Shown: positions 7,295 through 16,230, counted from the stretch's first letter. The stretch is DNA of 64,000 bases from Dehalococcoidia bacterium (GCA_009692685.1 SHYS01000002.1:124001-188000), one strand, 5' to 3'. Notes: generated by a model from the letters alone, not told the origin. Numbers and translations: made by a program.

Positions 7295-9113
7295 GGCCTG
7301 ACTGGTCGTCAGGAGGAGCGTCGAGGCCGGTCACGCCTCGGCCCCGGTACCCCATGTAATTGCGCGTCTCCGTCGCACTGGGTGGCGGTGGCTCGGCTCC
7401 CTCGGCTCCCTCGGCGCCTAGGCCGTACGCGCCGCCCATACGCCAGCGCCTCGCATTTCGAGGTGCGACCGGACCGGCGATCGCTGGCTCCTCATCTCCG
7501 ACCGGGACCGCTCGCTGCACGCCGTTCGAGGGCCGCGCGAAGCCCAGCGATGACGCGGCACGCCTCGATGCGCCATTCGTGCCGTTCGCGTCATTTGTCC
7601 CCGCGCCAACGCCCTGTGGCGTGACCCACGCGCTCCAGCTTGTCGCGCCGAGCGGTGCACGGCCCCTCGAACCGTTCGAGGCGCTGTCCGACGGCCCGGG
7701 GAGCGAGGCGAGCACGGCGGCGGCAGCCGATCGTGGCGCCGGACCGCTGGCAGCCGCTGGAACTCGTGTCGTGGCTTCGCCTCGATTGTGGGGGCGCCGA
7801 ATCAGCAGCACCATCACGGCGGCGGCCGACCACAGCACGCCGAGGCCTACGAATGCTCCGTTGTAGTTCCCCACGCGGTCGAAGTAGATCGCCACTGCCT
7901 GCGGCCCGAGCGCACCGAGTAGCAACGAGAACGGCATCGCCACGCTGCGCACCTGCCCGAGGTACCGACGTCCGAAGTAGGAGGCCCAGATCGTCTCTTG
8001 GATTGGAATCTGGCCGCCGAGGCCAGTGCCCACTAGGAACAGTCCCACAGCCAGCACGGGGATCGAGCCCGTGGCTCCTCCAGTGATCACCACTGGCATC
8101 CCAACCGCCGCCACGAGGAAGCTCGCCGCAGCCAGCACTTTCGGCGAGACCTTGTCGAGGAAGAAGCCCCACAGCGGTTTGGAGAACGCCGCCGGGGCCG
8201 ACTGGAACGTCGAGAACAGGAACGCCGCGGTGGTACGGCCGATCCCGGCGTCCGTCATGAACGGGATGCTCTGCTGGATCATCGTGCCCAGCCCCACGCC
8301 AGAGAGTCCAAAGGCGAAGATGATCACGTACAGCGCTGGCGTGCGGAGTGCCTGTCCTCGGGTCAGCGAATTCTCGAAGTCTGCCCGGACGTTGGCGCCT
8401 CGTGCGGACCTCATGTCCTCGTCGGTGCGTCCGTCGGGGTGCAGGTCGTAACGCTCCGGGTCGGCGCGCATCAGCATCGCCATCGGGTAGATCAGTACCC
8501 AGGCCATGATTGCCAGCACCTGCCAGCCGGTGCGCCAGCCGAACTCGTCAACGATCCACGTCATTGGCGTCGGGAGCAGCACTCCCCCCAACGACACTCC
8601 CATTGAGGAGATGCCGACCATCCGGCCGCGCTTCTCCACCCACCACTTCGCGAGCGTTACGTTCACCACGAGGTTGCTCAGGAGCGCTGCGCCAACGGTG
8701 AAGAACATGCCGCGCAACAGAATCCACTGGTAGTAGGCCGTGAACCAGCCTATGTCGTGAATCGTGGAGGTCAGCATCAATCCGGAGCCGAGGATCGTGC
8801 AGCCGATGACCATCATTCCGCGCGCGCGGCCTTTATCGACGTGCGCGCCGACGAAGAACCCGATCAGCGCCATCGCGAACCGGCTCACGCTCTGCGCCCA
8901 CCCGAACTCGGACCGCGTCCACTCTAGGTCCTCGGTCATGGGTTTCAAGAACACGCCGGTGACGTACGTCTGCGTCCCCGCGCTCACGAACTGGGCAACG
9001 AGCGCCACCGCGACGAGGTAGTAGCCGTAGAAAAACAGCGCCTTCTTCCCCCCCGCGTTCGAAGTGGACGCTGAGGCTGAGCTGGATGGCGCTGCCGGTG
9101 CTGCGGAGGTCAT
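7281..9113 (-). CDS. MFS transporter with long low-complexity cytoplasmic tail
   Basis: About 610 residues from ATG 9113; an in-frame GTG at 9149 is an alternative start. Twelve hydrophobic segments run from LFFYGYYLVAVALVAQFVSA to LGVLWSAAAVMVLLI (about residue 440), with the MFS loop motif GAHVDKGRARG between helices 2 and 3 and RAD/DPERYDLHPDGRT in the central loop. This resembles oxalate/formate-antiporter-like (OFA) carriers. After the last helix comes an unusual tail of about 165 residues, rich in Ala, Gly, Pro and Asn/Thr, predicted disordered. The substrate is unknown; monocarboxylates are the family default. Confidence 0.85.
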   Translation of the reverse strand: MTSAAPAAPSSSASASTSNAGGKKALFFYGYYLVAVALVAQFVSAGTQTYVTGVFLKPMTEDLEWTRSEFGWAQSVSRFAMALIGFFVGAHVDKGRARGMMVIGCTILGSGLMLTSTIHDIGWFTAYYQWILLRGMFFTVGAALLSNLVVNVTLAKWWVEKRGRMVGISSMGVSLGGVLLPTPMTWIVDEFGWRTGWQVLAIMAWVLIYPMAMLMRADPERYDLHPDGRTDEDMRSARGANVRADFENSLTRGQALRTPALYVIIFAFGLSGVGLGTMIQQSIPFMTDAGIGRTTAAFLFSTFQSAPAAFSKPLWGFFLDKVSPKVLAAASFLVAAVGMPVVITGGATGSIPVLAVGLFLVGTGLGGQIPIQETIWASYFGRRYLGQVRSVAMPFSLLLGALGPQAVAIYFDRVGNYNGAFVGLGVLWSAAAVMVLLIRRPHNRGEATTRVPAAASGPAPRSAAAAVLASLPGPSDSASNGSRGRAPLGATSWSAWVTPQGVGAGTNDANGTNGASRRAASSLGFARPSNGVQRAVPVGDEEPAIAGPVAPRNARRWRMGGAYGLGAEGAEGAEPPPPSATETRNYMGYRGRGVTGLDAPPDDQSGPTRR

Positions 9114-9288
9114 GGCTGGATCTCTTTGTGAGTGGCCGTAGAACGCCACTATAACGCTACTTTCACGTGCGCGTCATAGGTGGTGGCCCCCATCTCGGGG
9201 CCCGGCGATTGCCGCGGCACCCCTTCGCCTTCCGAATTCACGTCGTATACTTGTCCCTCCAAATGGCGTGCGGATACGGGAGTTCGAG

Positions 9289-10359
9289 GTGGGCAAGCAA
9301 CTCCGGGCACAACTGATCGGCGCGACAGGGTACGGCGGGCTTGGCATCCTCGAGCTGCTTCTCGGCCACCCTAACTTCGAGGTCACCTCGGCCGTCGCCC
9401 GCGACGATGTCGGCAAGCGCATCGCCGATGTCTACCCTCACCTCACCGGGCGTACCGACCTCGTTGTCCAGTCCGCCGACGACGTAGGCGTGGGCGCGAA
9501 CTGCGACGTGGTCATCTTTGCGACCCCGGACCGCGTCTCGCAGGGTTACGCGCGCGGTCTCGCCGATGCCGGCGTGCGCTTCATTGACTACTCCGGCGAC
9601 TTCCGCTTCCCGTCCACCGCGCGCTACGCCGCCTACGCCGACCGCCACCCCTCGATCAGCGACAGTGCGCATCAGGCTGACGACCTCCTGGGACGCGCCG
9701 TCTACGGCGTGCCGGAGCTACATCGCGATCGCAACGCCGAAGCGGCCATCGTCGGTAACCCCGGCTGTTTCGCTGTAGGCATCATCCTCGGACTCACGCC
9801 GCTCTTCACCGACGGCATGGTCGAGGGCGGTCACGTCTCCGTCGATGGCCTCACGGGCTCGTCCGGAGCCGGCAAGAAGCCCGCGCCGCTTCAGCACTTC
9901 AGCCACCTCAACGACAACACCATCCCCTACCGCGTCCTCACCCACCAGCACGTCATCGAGGTGGAACAGACCCTCGGCGACATCAACACCGGGAGCGGTA
10001 CCCCGACGGTCGATTTCGTCCCGCACCTGCTGCCGGTGACCCGCGGCATTCTCTCCACCATGCACCTGAACCTCGCGAAGACGGCGTCCGCACCTGACCT
10101 TCTCGAGCGCTACCGCGAGTTTTACGCGGGCCACCCTTTCGTGCGCATCCTCGACACGCCGCCCACGCTCAAGGGGCCGCTCGGCTCCAACTACTGCGAC
10201 ATCTCGATCGTCACCTCCGCGGACCAGCGGCGCGCAGTGGTCATGTCGTCCATCGATAACCTGATGAAGGGCCAGAGCGGCGTCGCGATGCAGAACATCA
10301 ACCTGATGTTCGGACTCGAGGAGACCGCGGGCCTCGACCGCACCCCCGTCTACCCGTAG
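9289..10359 (+). CDS. argC: N-acetyl-gamma-glutamyl-phosphate reductase
   Basis: NADPH-dependent reduction of N-acetylglutamyl phosphate in arginine synthesis. GTG 9289 is chosen because GGGAG lies 6 nt upstream and the dinucleotide-binding strand (LRAQLIGATGYGGLGILELL) then sits at the N-terminus; GTG 9268 is possible. The active-site cysteine is in GNPGCFAVG, and SVDGLTGSSGAGKKP and HLLPVTRGIL are canonical. The C-terminus ends in MKGQSGVAMQNINLMFG, also standard. About 356 residues, normal length. No other arg gene is near, so it is a lone member of its pathway here. Confidence 0.93.
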   Translation: MGKQLRAQLIGATGYGGLGILELLLGHPNFEVTSAVARDDVGKRIADVYPHLTGRTDLVVQSADDVGVGANCDVVIFATPDRVSQGYARGLADAGVRFIDYSGDFRFPSTARYAAYADRHPSISDSAHQADDLLGRAVYGVPELHRDRNAEAAIVGNPGCFAVGIILGLTPLFTDGMVEGGHVSVDGLTGSSGAGKKPAPLQHFSHLNDNTIPYRVLTHQHVIEVEQTLGDINTGSGTPTVDFVPHLLPVTRGILSTMHLNLAKTASAPDLLERYREFYAGHPFVRILDTPPTLKGPLGSNYCDISIVTSADQRRAVVMSSIDNLMKGQSGVAMQNINLMFGLEETAGLDRTPVYP

Positions 10360-10542
10360 CGCACGAATCCGCCGCCGGTGCGCTGAGCGCCGCGGGTGCG
10401 CCTCGCGTGGTCATGGCCTCACTGACCGACCTGACCGCGCCCGTCCGTGGCGTGTTCGCGAACTGATCGCCTGCCAGGTCGCCCGCGGATCGCCGAGCGC
10501 TACGCTGGATCTCTCGCTCCCGCCCGCCATCGAGGAGTACCG

Positions 10543-11058
10543 ATGTCTCTCGCTGAGTTTCGCGCCAACAAGGACGAATTCTTCCGCGACGCTCCCGATT
10601 CACCGCTTACGGCACACCAGAAGCGCGACTTCTCCGGCCTGCGCTATTATGAGGAGAACGACGCCTTGGCGCTCGAGCTGCCAGTTGACGTTCTCCCGGA
10701 GCGCGAGTTCGTGGCGATGCAGACGAGCACCGGTGGCGAGGCTGCCTACGAGCGCTGGGCGCGCGTCTCGTTCCCCGTCGATGGTGCAGAGGCGACCCTG
10801 ACCCTGTATCGCGAGCCGGGCTCGGGCCACGTGTTCTTGCCATTCCAGGACGCCAGTGCCGGCGGCGAGACCTATGGCGCCGGACGCTACGTCGAGGTGA
10901 TGCCCCTCGATGGGGACCGCGTGCTGCTCGACTTCAATTACGCCTACAACCCGTACTGCGCGTACAACGAGATGTGGTCATGCCCGGTCCCGCCCGCTGA
11001 GAACCGCCTAAAGGTCGCTATCCGCGCCGGCGAACGCTCCTTCGGGGCGGACCACTAG
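10543..11058 (+). CDS. DUF1684 family protein
   Basis: 171 residues from ATG 10543, preceded by GAGGAGT. It has the family hallmarks: KDEFFRDAPDSPLTAHQKRDF at the N-terminus (with F-x-G-L-x-Y-Y next), LPFQDASAGGETYGAGRY, and a C-terminal DFNYAYNPYCAYNEMWSCP in which a short Tyr/Asn/Pro-rich motif and Cys residues are conserved. DUF1684 proteins are widespread, probably cytosolic, with no established activity. It stands alone between argC and the sortase. Confidence 0.85.
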   Translation: MSLAEFRANKDEFFRDAPDSPLTAHQKRDFSGLRYYEENDALALELPVDVLPEREFVAMQTSTGGEAAYERWARVSFPVDGAEATLTLYREPGSGHVFLPFQDASAGGETYGAGRYVEVMPLDGDRVLLDFNYAYNPYCAYNEMWSCPVPPAENRLKVAIRAGERSFGADH

Positions 11059-11183
11059 CCGAGGCCCGCCGCGGGCTCACTCCATGGCTACTTCCGCTTA
11101 GGAGCGCGTGCGCCGTACCATCGAATTTCACGATGTGTGCCGCCGTCCAGCGGTGCTCTATGTGGCGTGGTTGAAGAGGACTG

Positions 11184-12152
11184 ATGTCCGACGAGCGCCC
11201 CCGCTCGGCTGGGACGGCCCGCGCGGCCCCGCCTCGTGGCCGTCTGGCCTCTGCCCGGCCCGACTTCGACGGCGCGCGCGGTCGAGGCGCATCGGTCATC
11301 GAGGCCGACGCGCCACCGCGGCGCCCTGCCGCTTCACGCAGCGCCGACCGCCCGAGACCGCCTCGTCCACCACGCGGTACCCGCCCGGATCGCCCCGACC
11401 GCCCTCGACGGTCCTTCCGACTGCGGATTCGCTTTCCGCGCTCGCGGTGGGGACTGTTCTCGCTCCTTGGGCTGCTCGCCGGGTTCGTCTTTCTCGTGCT
11501 CACGCTCACCGATCGTGGTGGTGGTAGCGCCGGTGTCTCCGTTCGCGCGGGGAGCCGGGCGGCGCTGATCGCAGCCGGTGATGCTACCAGCGAGAGCCCG
11601 CTGAAGAGCAGCAACTACGTCACCAGCATCGAGGATCTCCACCGCCTCTACGGCGAGCCCCCCGACGCAACCCTTGGCCGCATGCGCATCCCGTCGCTCA
11701 AGGTCGACGCACCGCTCAGCATTCGGGCTGTGGCACCGGGCGGCCAGATGGCCAACCCTTCCGGCCCCGACGATGTCGTCTACTACGATTTCTCGGCGTG
11801 GCGCGGCTACGGCGGCTACCCCAGCGCCGGCGGGAACGCGATCTTCGCCGGACACGTCGACGAGGCCGCGCACCTCGATTACGCCGGCCTCGACTACCTG
11901 GGGCCCGGTGTCTTCTTCCGCCTGCAGGAGATCGATAAGGGCGACACTATCGAGCTTGACCTCGGTAACGGTGCCGTGAAGTACAGGGTCCGCTGGGTAC
12001 GGGAAGTGGCCGTCGAGGATGGCGACTGGAAGTCCATCCTCGGTTCCAACGTTAGCGTCGACAGCATCACGCTCATCACCTGCGGCGGGAACTACTCGGC
12101 ACAGGCGCACGCCTACACCCACCGCACCGTTGTTCGCGCCGAGCGCGCCTGA
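11184..12152 (+). CDS. Class F-like sortase (first copy)
   Basis: 322 residues. The N-terminal 85 residues are Arg/Pro-rich and cytoplasmic, followed by one membrane anchor (WGLFSLLGLLAGFVFLVLTL). The extracellular sortase domain holds the catalytic triad: His in AIFAGHVDEAA, Cys in LITCGGNYS and Arg in HRTVVRAER. Sortases cut a C-terminal sorting motif and link surface proteins to the envelope. The spacing between strands and the short C-terminus match class E/F enzymes. No LPxTG substrate is adjacent. A second sortase is at 37212. Confidence 0.87.
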   Translation: MSDERPRSAGTARAAPPRGRLASARPDFDGARGRGASVIEADAPPRRPAASRSADRPRPPRPPRGTRPDRPDRPRRSFRLRIRFPRSRWGLFSLLGLLAGFVFLVLTLTDRGGGSAGVSVRAGSRAALIAAGDATSESPLKSSNYVTSIEDLHRLYGEPPDATLGRMRIPSLKVDAPLSIRAVAPGGQMANPSGPDDVVYYDFSAWRGYGGYPSAGGNAIFAGHVDEAAHLDYAGLDYLGPGVFFRLQEIDKGDTIELDLGNGAVKYRVRWVREVAVEDGDWKSILGSNVSVDSITLITCGGNYSAQAHAYTHRTVVRAERA

Positions 12153-12229
12153 TCCCTTCCGAGGCCGCCCACGTCGTCCGCTTCTCACTATGATGCGCGG
12201 GATGACGAACGTGTTTCCGGGAGGTCGAC

Positions 12230-12682
12230 ATGCAGCCATACATTCAGAAGTTGCAGGATCGCTACGTTGACCAGCCTGTCAAATGGGCCACTGTGGCGGG
12301 ATTGGTGCTGCTGCTCCTCGGCGGGCTGGGACCCTGGTACACGATCAACGTTCTCGTGACCGTGATCGCCTCCAGTGGAGGCAACGGCGGGCTCATCCTG
12401 CTGCTGGCACTTGGTGGTCTTGGCGTCCTTGGCGCGTACGTCTACGCCAACGTCGAACTCCCGCTGACCACGCTGCTCTGGGTGCTGGTCGGCCTCGCGG
12501 CCACCGTGGACGTGTTCGTCACCCTGAGTTTCCTCGACGCTCTCGGCTCGTCGGTGGGCATCGGCTGGGGCCTCTGGCTCGCGATCGTTGGCGCGGTGGC
12601 CTTCTCGGTCGGCGCCATTCTGCCGATGTGGAACCAGATCCGCGATTGCGCCCAGTCACTGCAGCGCGGCAACACCGAGTAG
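12230..12682 (+). CDS. Small integral membrane protein
   Basis: 150 residues with four likely transmembrane helices: TVAGLVLLLLGGLGPWYTI, GLILLLALGGLGVLGAYVYA, TTLLWVLVGLAATVDVFVTL and LWLAIVGAVAFSVGAILPMW. It has a short cytoplasmic N-terminus (MQPYIQKLQDRY) and a polar tail. No family recognised. It follows the sortase by 77 nt on the same strand, and an ATG with GGGAGGT upstream supports the start. A role with the envelope or sortase is possible but unproven. Confidence 0.7.
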   Translation: MQPYIQKLQDRYVDQPVKWATVAGLVLLLLGGLGPWYTINVLVTVIASSGGNGGLILLLALGGLGVLGAYVYANVELPLTTLLWVLVGLAATVDVFVTLSFLDALGSSVGIGWGLWLAIVGAVAFSVGAILPMWNQIRDCAQSLQRGNTE

Positions 12683-12708
12683 CTCTCGCCGCGCGCTAAC
12701 CTCAAGGG

Positions 12709-13041
12709 GTGAGCGACGACTTCTACTGCGACGAGGCGCTGAGCTGGCGAACCCCCGTCGCTGTCGTTGAGGAGACGGACACAGTCCTCGCGTTCCGCCA
12801 CACGCGGCCGCTCTGGCCAGAGCACGTCGTGGTGATCCCGAAGCAGTATGTCGCCTCGCTACTCGAGGTAGTGCCGCCGCTCTTGGCCGAGCTGCTCACC
12901 GTTGTCCAGCGCGTCGCCACCGATGTGGTTGCGAGCCGGGGCGCCTGTCGGGTGCTCACCAACCTCGGGGAGTACCAGGACTCCGAGCACCTCCACTTCC
13001 ACGTGGCCGCGGGAGACCCGCTCGTGTTGTTGCGCAGTTGA
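12709..13041 (+). CDS. HIT-family nucleotide hydrolase/transferase
   Basis: 110 residues from GTG 12709. The histidine triad HLHFHV (residues 95-100) is intact, and the upstream part has the usual FRHTRPLWPEHVVVIPK segment. HIT proteins of this kind hydrolyse the phosphoramidate or phosphoanhydride bond of nucleotide conjugates such as AMP-NH2 or adenylylated ligands. It overlaps the next gene (HAD) at its stop codon (TTGA), indicating a HIT-HAD pair translated together. Physiological substrate not known. Confidence 0.85.
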   Translation: MSDDFYCDEALSWRTPVAVVEETDTVLAFRHTRPLWPEHVVVIPKQYVASLLEVVPPLLAELLTVVQRVATDVVASRGACRVLTNLGEYQDSEHLHFHVAAGDPLVLLRS

Positions 13042-13796
13042 TTCAACCGCCCATCCACCTCGATGCCGTCATCTTCGACTGGGGTGGCACGCTCGCCGAG
13101 TACGCCACCATCGAGCTCGAGGACATATGGCGACTCGCCGCACGCCATCTCAACTCGCAACAACCACAGAGGTCCCCGGGACACGCCAGCTGGGAGGAGC
13201 GCGAGCTCGTCGCTCGCCTCGCCCAGGTCGAGGTCGACTTCTGGGCCACCACGGCCACCCACCAGCGCGCCGGCACGCTCACTGACCTCCTCCATGCGGC
13301 CACGGCCGCCCTCGACATGGACGTGACCGAGGCTGTCATCGAGGAGGCCGCAACCCACTACCTCGACACCTGGACGCCCCACATCCGCCACGCGCCGGAC
13401 GCCCGCGACACCCTGCGCGCCCTGCGCCGTCGAGGGCTGCGCATCGGTCTGCTCTCCAACACGCACTGGCCGCGCGCCTTCCATGAGCACTTTCTCGCGC
13501 GCGACGGGCTCGCCAGTCTCATCGACGTGCGCCTCTATACCAGCGAGCTACACGTCATGAAGCCCCATCCGGATGCCTTTCGCGCCGCCCTCGAAGCCGT
13601 CGGTGTCACCGATCCTGCCCGCGCGGTGTTCGTCGGTGACCGGCCCTTCGATGACATCTTCGGCGCGCGACAGTCGGGTCTGCGCTCGGTCTTGCGCATT
13701 AACCCTGAGGTCCCGCCATACGACGTCACGCCCGACGCCGTCATCGATAAGCTGTTCGAACTTGTGGAAGTGGTCGACCGCTGGCAGGAGCGCTAG
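13038..13796 (+). CDS. HAD-superfamily hydrolase
   Basis: 252 residues from TTG 13038. Motif I is VIFDWGGTLAEY (the nucleophilic Asp with WGGT in place of the more common D-x-T), motif II is GLLSNTHW, Lys is in HVMKPHPDAF and motif III is FVGDRPFDDIFGA. The helical cap lies between residues 20 and 110. A phosphatase or phosphoglycolate-type activity is likely. It is translationally coupled to the upstream HIT protein, which suggests both act on related phosphorylated compounds. Confidence 0.85.
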   Translation: MIQPPIHLDAVIFDWGGTLAEYATIELEDIWRLAARHLNSQQPQRSPGHASWEERELVARLAQVEVDFWATTATHQRAGTLTDLLHAATAALDMDVTEAVIEEAATHYLDTWTPHIRHAPDARDTLRALRRRGLRIGLLSNTHWPRAFHEHFLARDGLASLIDVRLYTSELHVMKPHPDAFRAALEAVGVTDPARAVFVGDRPFDDIFGARQSGLRSVLRINPEVPPYDVTPDAVIDKLFELVEVVDRWQER

Positions 13797-13849
13797 CGTG
13801 TGGCCTCGGTCAGTCGTTCAGGCTCGATTCACGTCACCGAGGAGGCGCT

Positions 13850-14692
13850 GTGCCCGCCATTGACGCTCCCGATCCCGCTGCACAGCACCCGCTGCTGGTC
13901 ACCACCGAGTGGCTGTCGCAGCACCTGGATGACCCGCGCCTGGTCCTGGTCGACATGGCGGAGCCGGCTGCCTACGAGCGCGCCCACATCCGCGGCGCGG
14001 TCGGCGTGCCACATCCCTGGCTCAAGGGCGGCACGGTCGGTGCCAACAATCTGGAAGTGATGCCCGCGGCCGACCTCCAGGCGCTCGCTCGGCGGCAGGG
14101 CATCTCCGCCGACAGCGTGGTCATCCTCTACGACGACCACCTGAACCGGGCCGCCGCGCGCGGCTGGTGGGTCCTCGAGCGTTACGGCTTCGAGGGCGCA
14201 CGCGTCGTCGATGGCGGGCTCCACGCCTGGATCGCCGAGGGCAGCCCCGTCACCCAGGAGGTGCCAGCTCCGGAGCCGGGGACCTTCGTCGCGCGCCCCG
14301 TCGATGAGCTGACGTGCTCCCTGCAGGACATGCGCGACGCCATGCACCCGACCGCCGGCGTGCAGATCTGGGACGTGCGCACCGAGGTCGAGTGGGAAGG
14401 CCGCAGCACCAACAATCAGCGCGCCGGGCACATCCCCGGCGCTGTGCACTTCGAGTGGCGCAACTTCATCGATAACACGCCGTCGCACCACTTCGTGCCT
14501 CTGTCGGAGGCGCGCCGTCTCCTCGAGGCTGCAGGCATCAACCCGGAGGCGGTGACCGTCACCTACTGACAGGGCGGCATTCGCGCCGCGTTGGCGGCGT
14601 TCCTCCTCCGCATGCTCGGCAACCACAACGTCAGCGTGTACGACGGCTCGATGGCCGAGTGGGCCAACCGCGAGGACACCCCGCTGGTCTGA
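13850..14692 (+). CDS. Two-domain rhodanese (sulfurtransferase), candidate selenoprotein
   Basis: Two rhodanese domains as in SseA/thiosulfate or mercaptopyruvate sulfurtransferases. The first is the usual inactive domain (VILYDDHLNRAAARGWW, Asp instead of Cys). In the second, the catalytic loop normally reads TYC-QGG-RA; here the codon for that Cys is TGA (14567-14569). Reading straight through gives QGGIRAALAAFLLRMLG and VSVYDGSMAEWANREDTPLV, and the stop at 14690-14692 restores the family's normal length of about 281 residues. A stem CGCCGC/GCGGCG (14584-14589/14594-14599) with loop GTTG starts 14 nt after the TGA, which fits the bacterial SECIS pattern. Either a selenocysteine enzyme or a nonsense change at the worst possible codon. 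Confidence 0.85.
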
Positions 14693-14759
14693 CCTGCTGG
14701 GGGGCAGTCCCTGTCTCCCGCGGTTGCTGCGCCGTGCTCGCCGATGGCCGCTGTGCCGT

Positions 14760-14796
14760 CCCCGTTCGTGGTGAGCCTGTCGAACCACAGCGGGGT
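14760..14796. repeat. REP-like interspersed element, copy 1
   Basis: A short dyad element, CCCCG arms around TTCGTGGTGAGCCTGTCGAA followed by CCAC. The core TGGTGAG-x-x-x-GTCGAACCA recurs at 16179-16217 and 24456-24487, always between genes. Reading it in frame gives the familiar spurious peptide MVRQAHHER. It lies between the rhodanese and the convergent MFS gene. Confidence 0.7.
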
Positions 14797-14837
14797 CTCG
14801 GAAGGTTCGAATCGAAGACTGCCTGCAGGGTTTGTGC

Positions 14838-16130
14838 TCAGTCCCCCGCCGTCACCGCAGCCATCGAAGGCGCCTCGACCACTCGCCGCCGCTCGGCGCT
14901 CGTGACCACCGCCGCGATGACGAGCGACAGCGCCACCGCGACCCCGGCGAGCATCGCGAACGTCGCGCCCGTTCCCCAGCGTTCCGCTACCGCGCCGGCG
15001 AACCACGCCGCCGATGAGCCCACGCCGAAACTGAGGAAGAACGACAGCCCGAACGCTCGCCCCGCGGCATCGCGAGGTGCGTAGTCGGCAACTAGGCCGT
15101 TGAACACCGGCTGCTGCGCGAAGTTCACCAGGCCGAACAGCGCCGCGCCCACCAGCAACAACACCCCACTCGATGCGCTCACGAGCACTAGCGCGGGTAC
15201 CAGCAGGACCACGATCGGCACGGCCACCCGTTCGAGGGGCATGCGGTCGCTCAGCATCCCGCCCGCGATCTGCCCGAACACCGCCGCGAACAGCACCAGC
15301 GAGGACATCGCACCCGCGATCGTCTGTGGCGTCCAGCCGAACAGCGCCAGTCCGAGGTGCTGCTCAAGGTGCGTAGGGAGGAACGTCAGCGCGCCTCGAT
15401 ACACGAAGCCGGTGCCGATGGTTGCCGCATAGACCAGCAGCAGTGGTGGCGCGGTCCAGCTGCGGACCGCGGGCGGCGTGCTGCGCTGGCGCGCGCTCGA
15501 GGTAGCGTGTGACTCCTCGATGCTTGCGAGCGTCGCGTCACGTGCTCGTTGCTGCGCCTGCTCGCGATCTGGCGCCACCCGCCTGACGAGGAGGCCGACG
15601 CCCGTGGCCAGCACCGCCAGCGCGACGTACGGTGCCCGCCAGTCGATGAGCACCGCCAGCGCCGTCGCGATCAGCGGCGCCATCGAGATGCCGACGTTGC
15701 CCGCGATACCGTGAATGGCAAACGCGCGCCCTCGACGGGCGAACACGGTCGAGACCATCGCCGTCCCGGGCGGGTGATAGAGGCCGATCGCCGCCCCCAG
15801 CGTCGCGAGGGCGATCGCGAGTACGGGCAGGCTCGGCGCCGCCGCTACCAGTAGCGAGCACACGGCCGCCGCCAGCATCGCGCCGGTGATTACCGCTCGC
15901 GGTCCGAAGCGGTCCGAGAGATACCCCGCGGGCAGCGCCGCCGCGCCGAACGTCAGCGTCCCGGCGAAGGCGATCGCACCGAGTGTCGCGAGCGAGACAC
16001 TGAACTCAGCGCCGACACGCAGCAGCAACGCCGCGAACGTCAGCTCCAGCGTGTGCGTCATCCCGTGTGCCAGCGCCGTCGAGGCGATGACACGCCGCTC
16101 CATGCTCGCGTCCGTGGTCACGGTCGTCAT
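14838..16130 (-). CDS. MFS transporter
   Basis: 430 residues from ATG 16130 (GGAGGAG a few nt upstream); the open frame upstream of this is repeat-derived. Twelve hydrophobic segments are visible, for example THTLELTFAALLLRVGA and LVLFAAVFGQIAGGMLSDRM. The MFS signature loop GYLSDRFGPRA follows helix 2 and GMLSDRMPLERV repeats it in the second half. Resembles fosmidomycin-resistance/nitrate-type or general drug exporters; the substrate is unknown. A hairpin covering its ribosome site may limit translation. Confidence 0.85.
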   Translation of the reverse strand: MTTVTTDASMERRVIASTALAHGMTHTLELTFAALLLRVGAEFSVSLATLGAIAFAGTLTFGAAALPAGYLSDRFGPRAVITGAMLAAAVCSLLVAAAPSLPVLAIALATLGAAIGLYHPPGTAMVSTVFARRGRAFAIHGIAGNVGISMAPLIATALAVLIDWRAPYVALAVLATGVGLLVRRVAPDREQAQQRARDATLASIEESHATSSARQRSTPPAVRSWTAPPLLLVYAATIGTGFVYRGALTFLPTHLEQHLGLALFGWTPQTIAGAMSSLVLFAAVFGQIAGGMLSDRMPLERVAVPIVVLLVPALVLVSASSGVLLLVGAALFGLVNFAQQPVFNGLVADYAPRDAAGRAFGLSFFLSFGVGSSAAWFAGAVAERWGTGATFAMLAGVAVALSLVIAAVVTSAERRRVVEAPSMAAVTAGD

Positions 16131-16133
16131 CCC

Positions 16134-16156
16134 TTGCTCCTCCAACTGAGGAGCAA
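16134..16156 (-). promoter_or_regulatory. Hairpin that sequesters the MFS ribosome-binding site
   Basis: On the minus strand, TTGCTCCTC pairs perfectly with GAGGAGCAA across a 5-nt loop (AGTTG). The right arm contains the Shine-Dalgarno GGAGGA of the gene that starts at 16130, only 3 nt further on. Folding would block ribosome entry, so translation could be controlled by an RNA, protein or temperature. Only the sequence supports this. Confidence 0.45.
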
Positions 16157-16178
16157 GCATACTTCCCCTGCCCTGCTC

Positions 16179-16217
16179 CTCCCGCTCATGGTGAGCTTGT
16201 CGAACCATGAGCGGGAG
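16179..16217. repeat. REP-like element, copy 2
   Basis: Perfect 14-bp arms, CTCCCGCTCATGGT at 16179-16192 and ACCATGAGCGGGAG at 16204-16217, with an 11-nt loop GAGCTTGTCGA. Same family as 14760-14796; the outer stem bases differ but the TGGTGAG/GTCGAACCA core is kept. Confidence 0.75.
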
Positions 16218-16230
16218 TCGCGACGAACGA

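Noticed and set aside
14800..14830. GGTTCGAATC, resembling a tRNA T-loop
   Set aside because: No acceptor stem, anticodon or D-arm around it; it belongs to the REP-like intergenic element.
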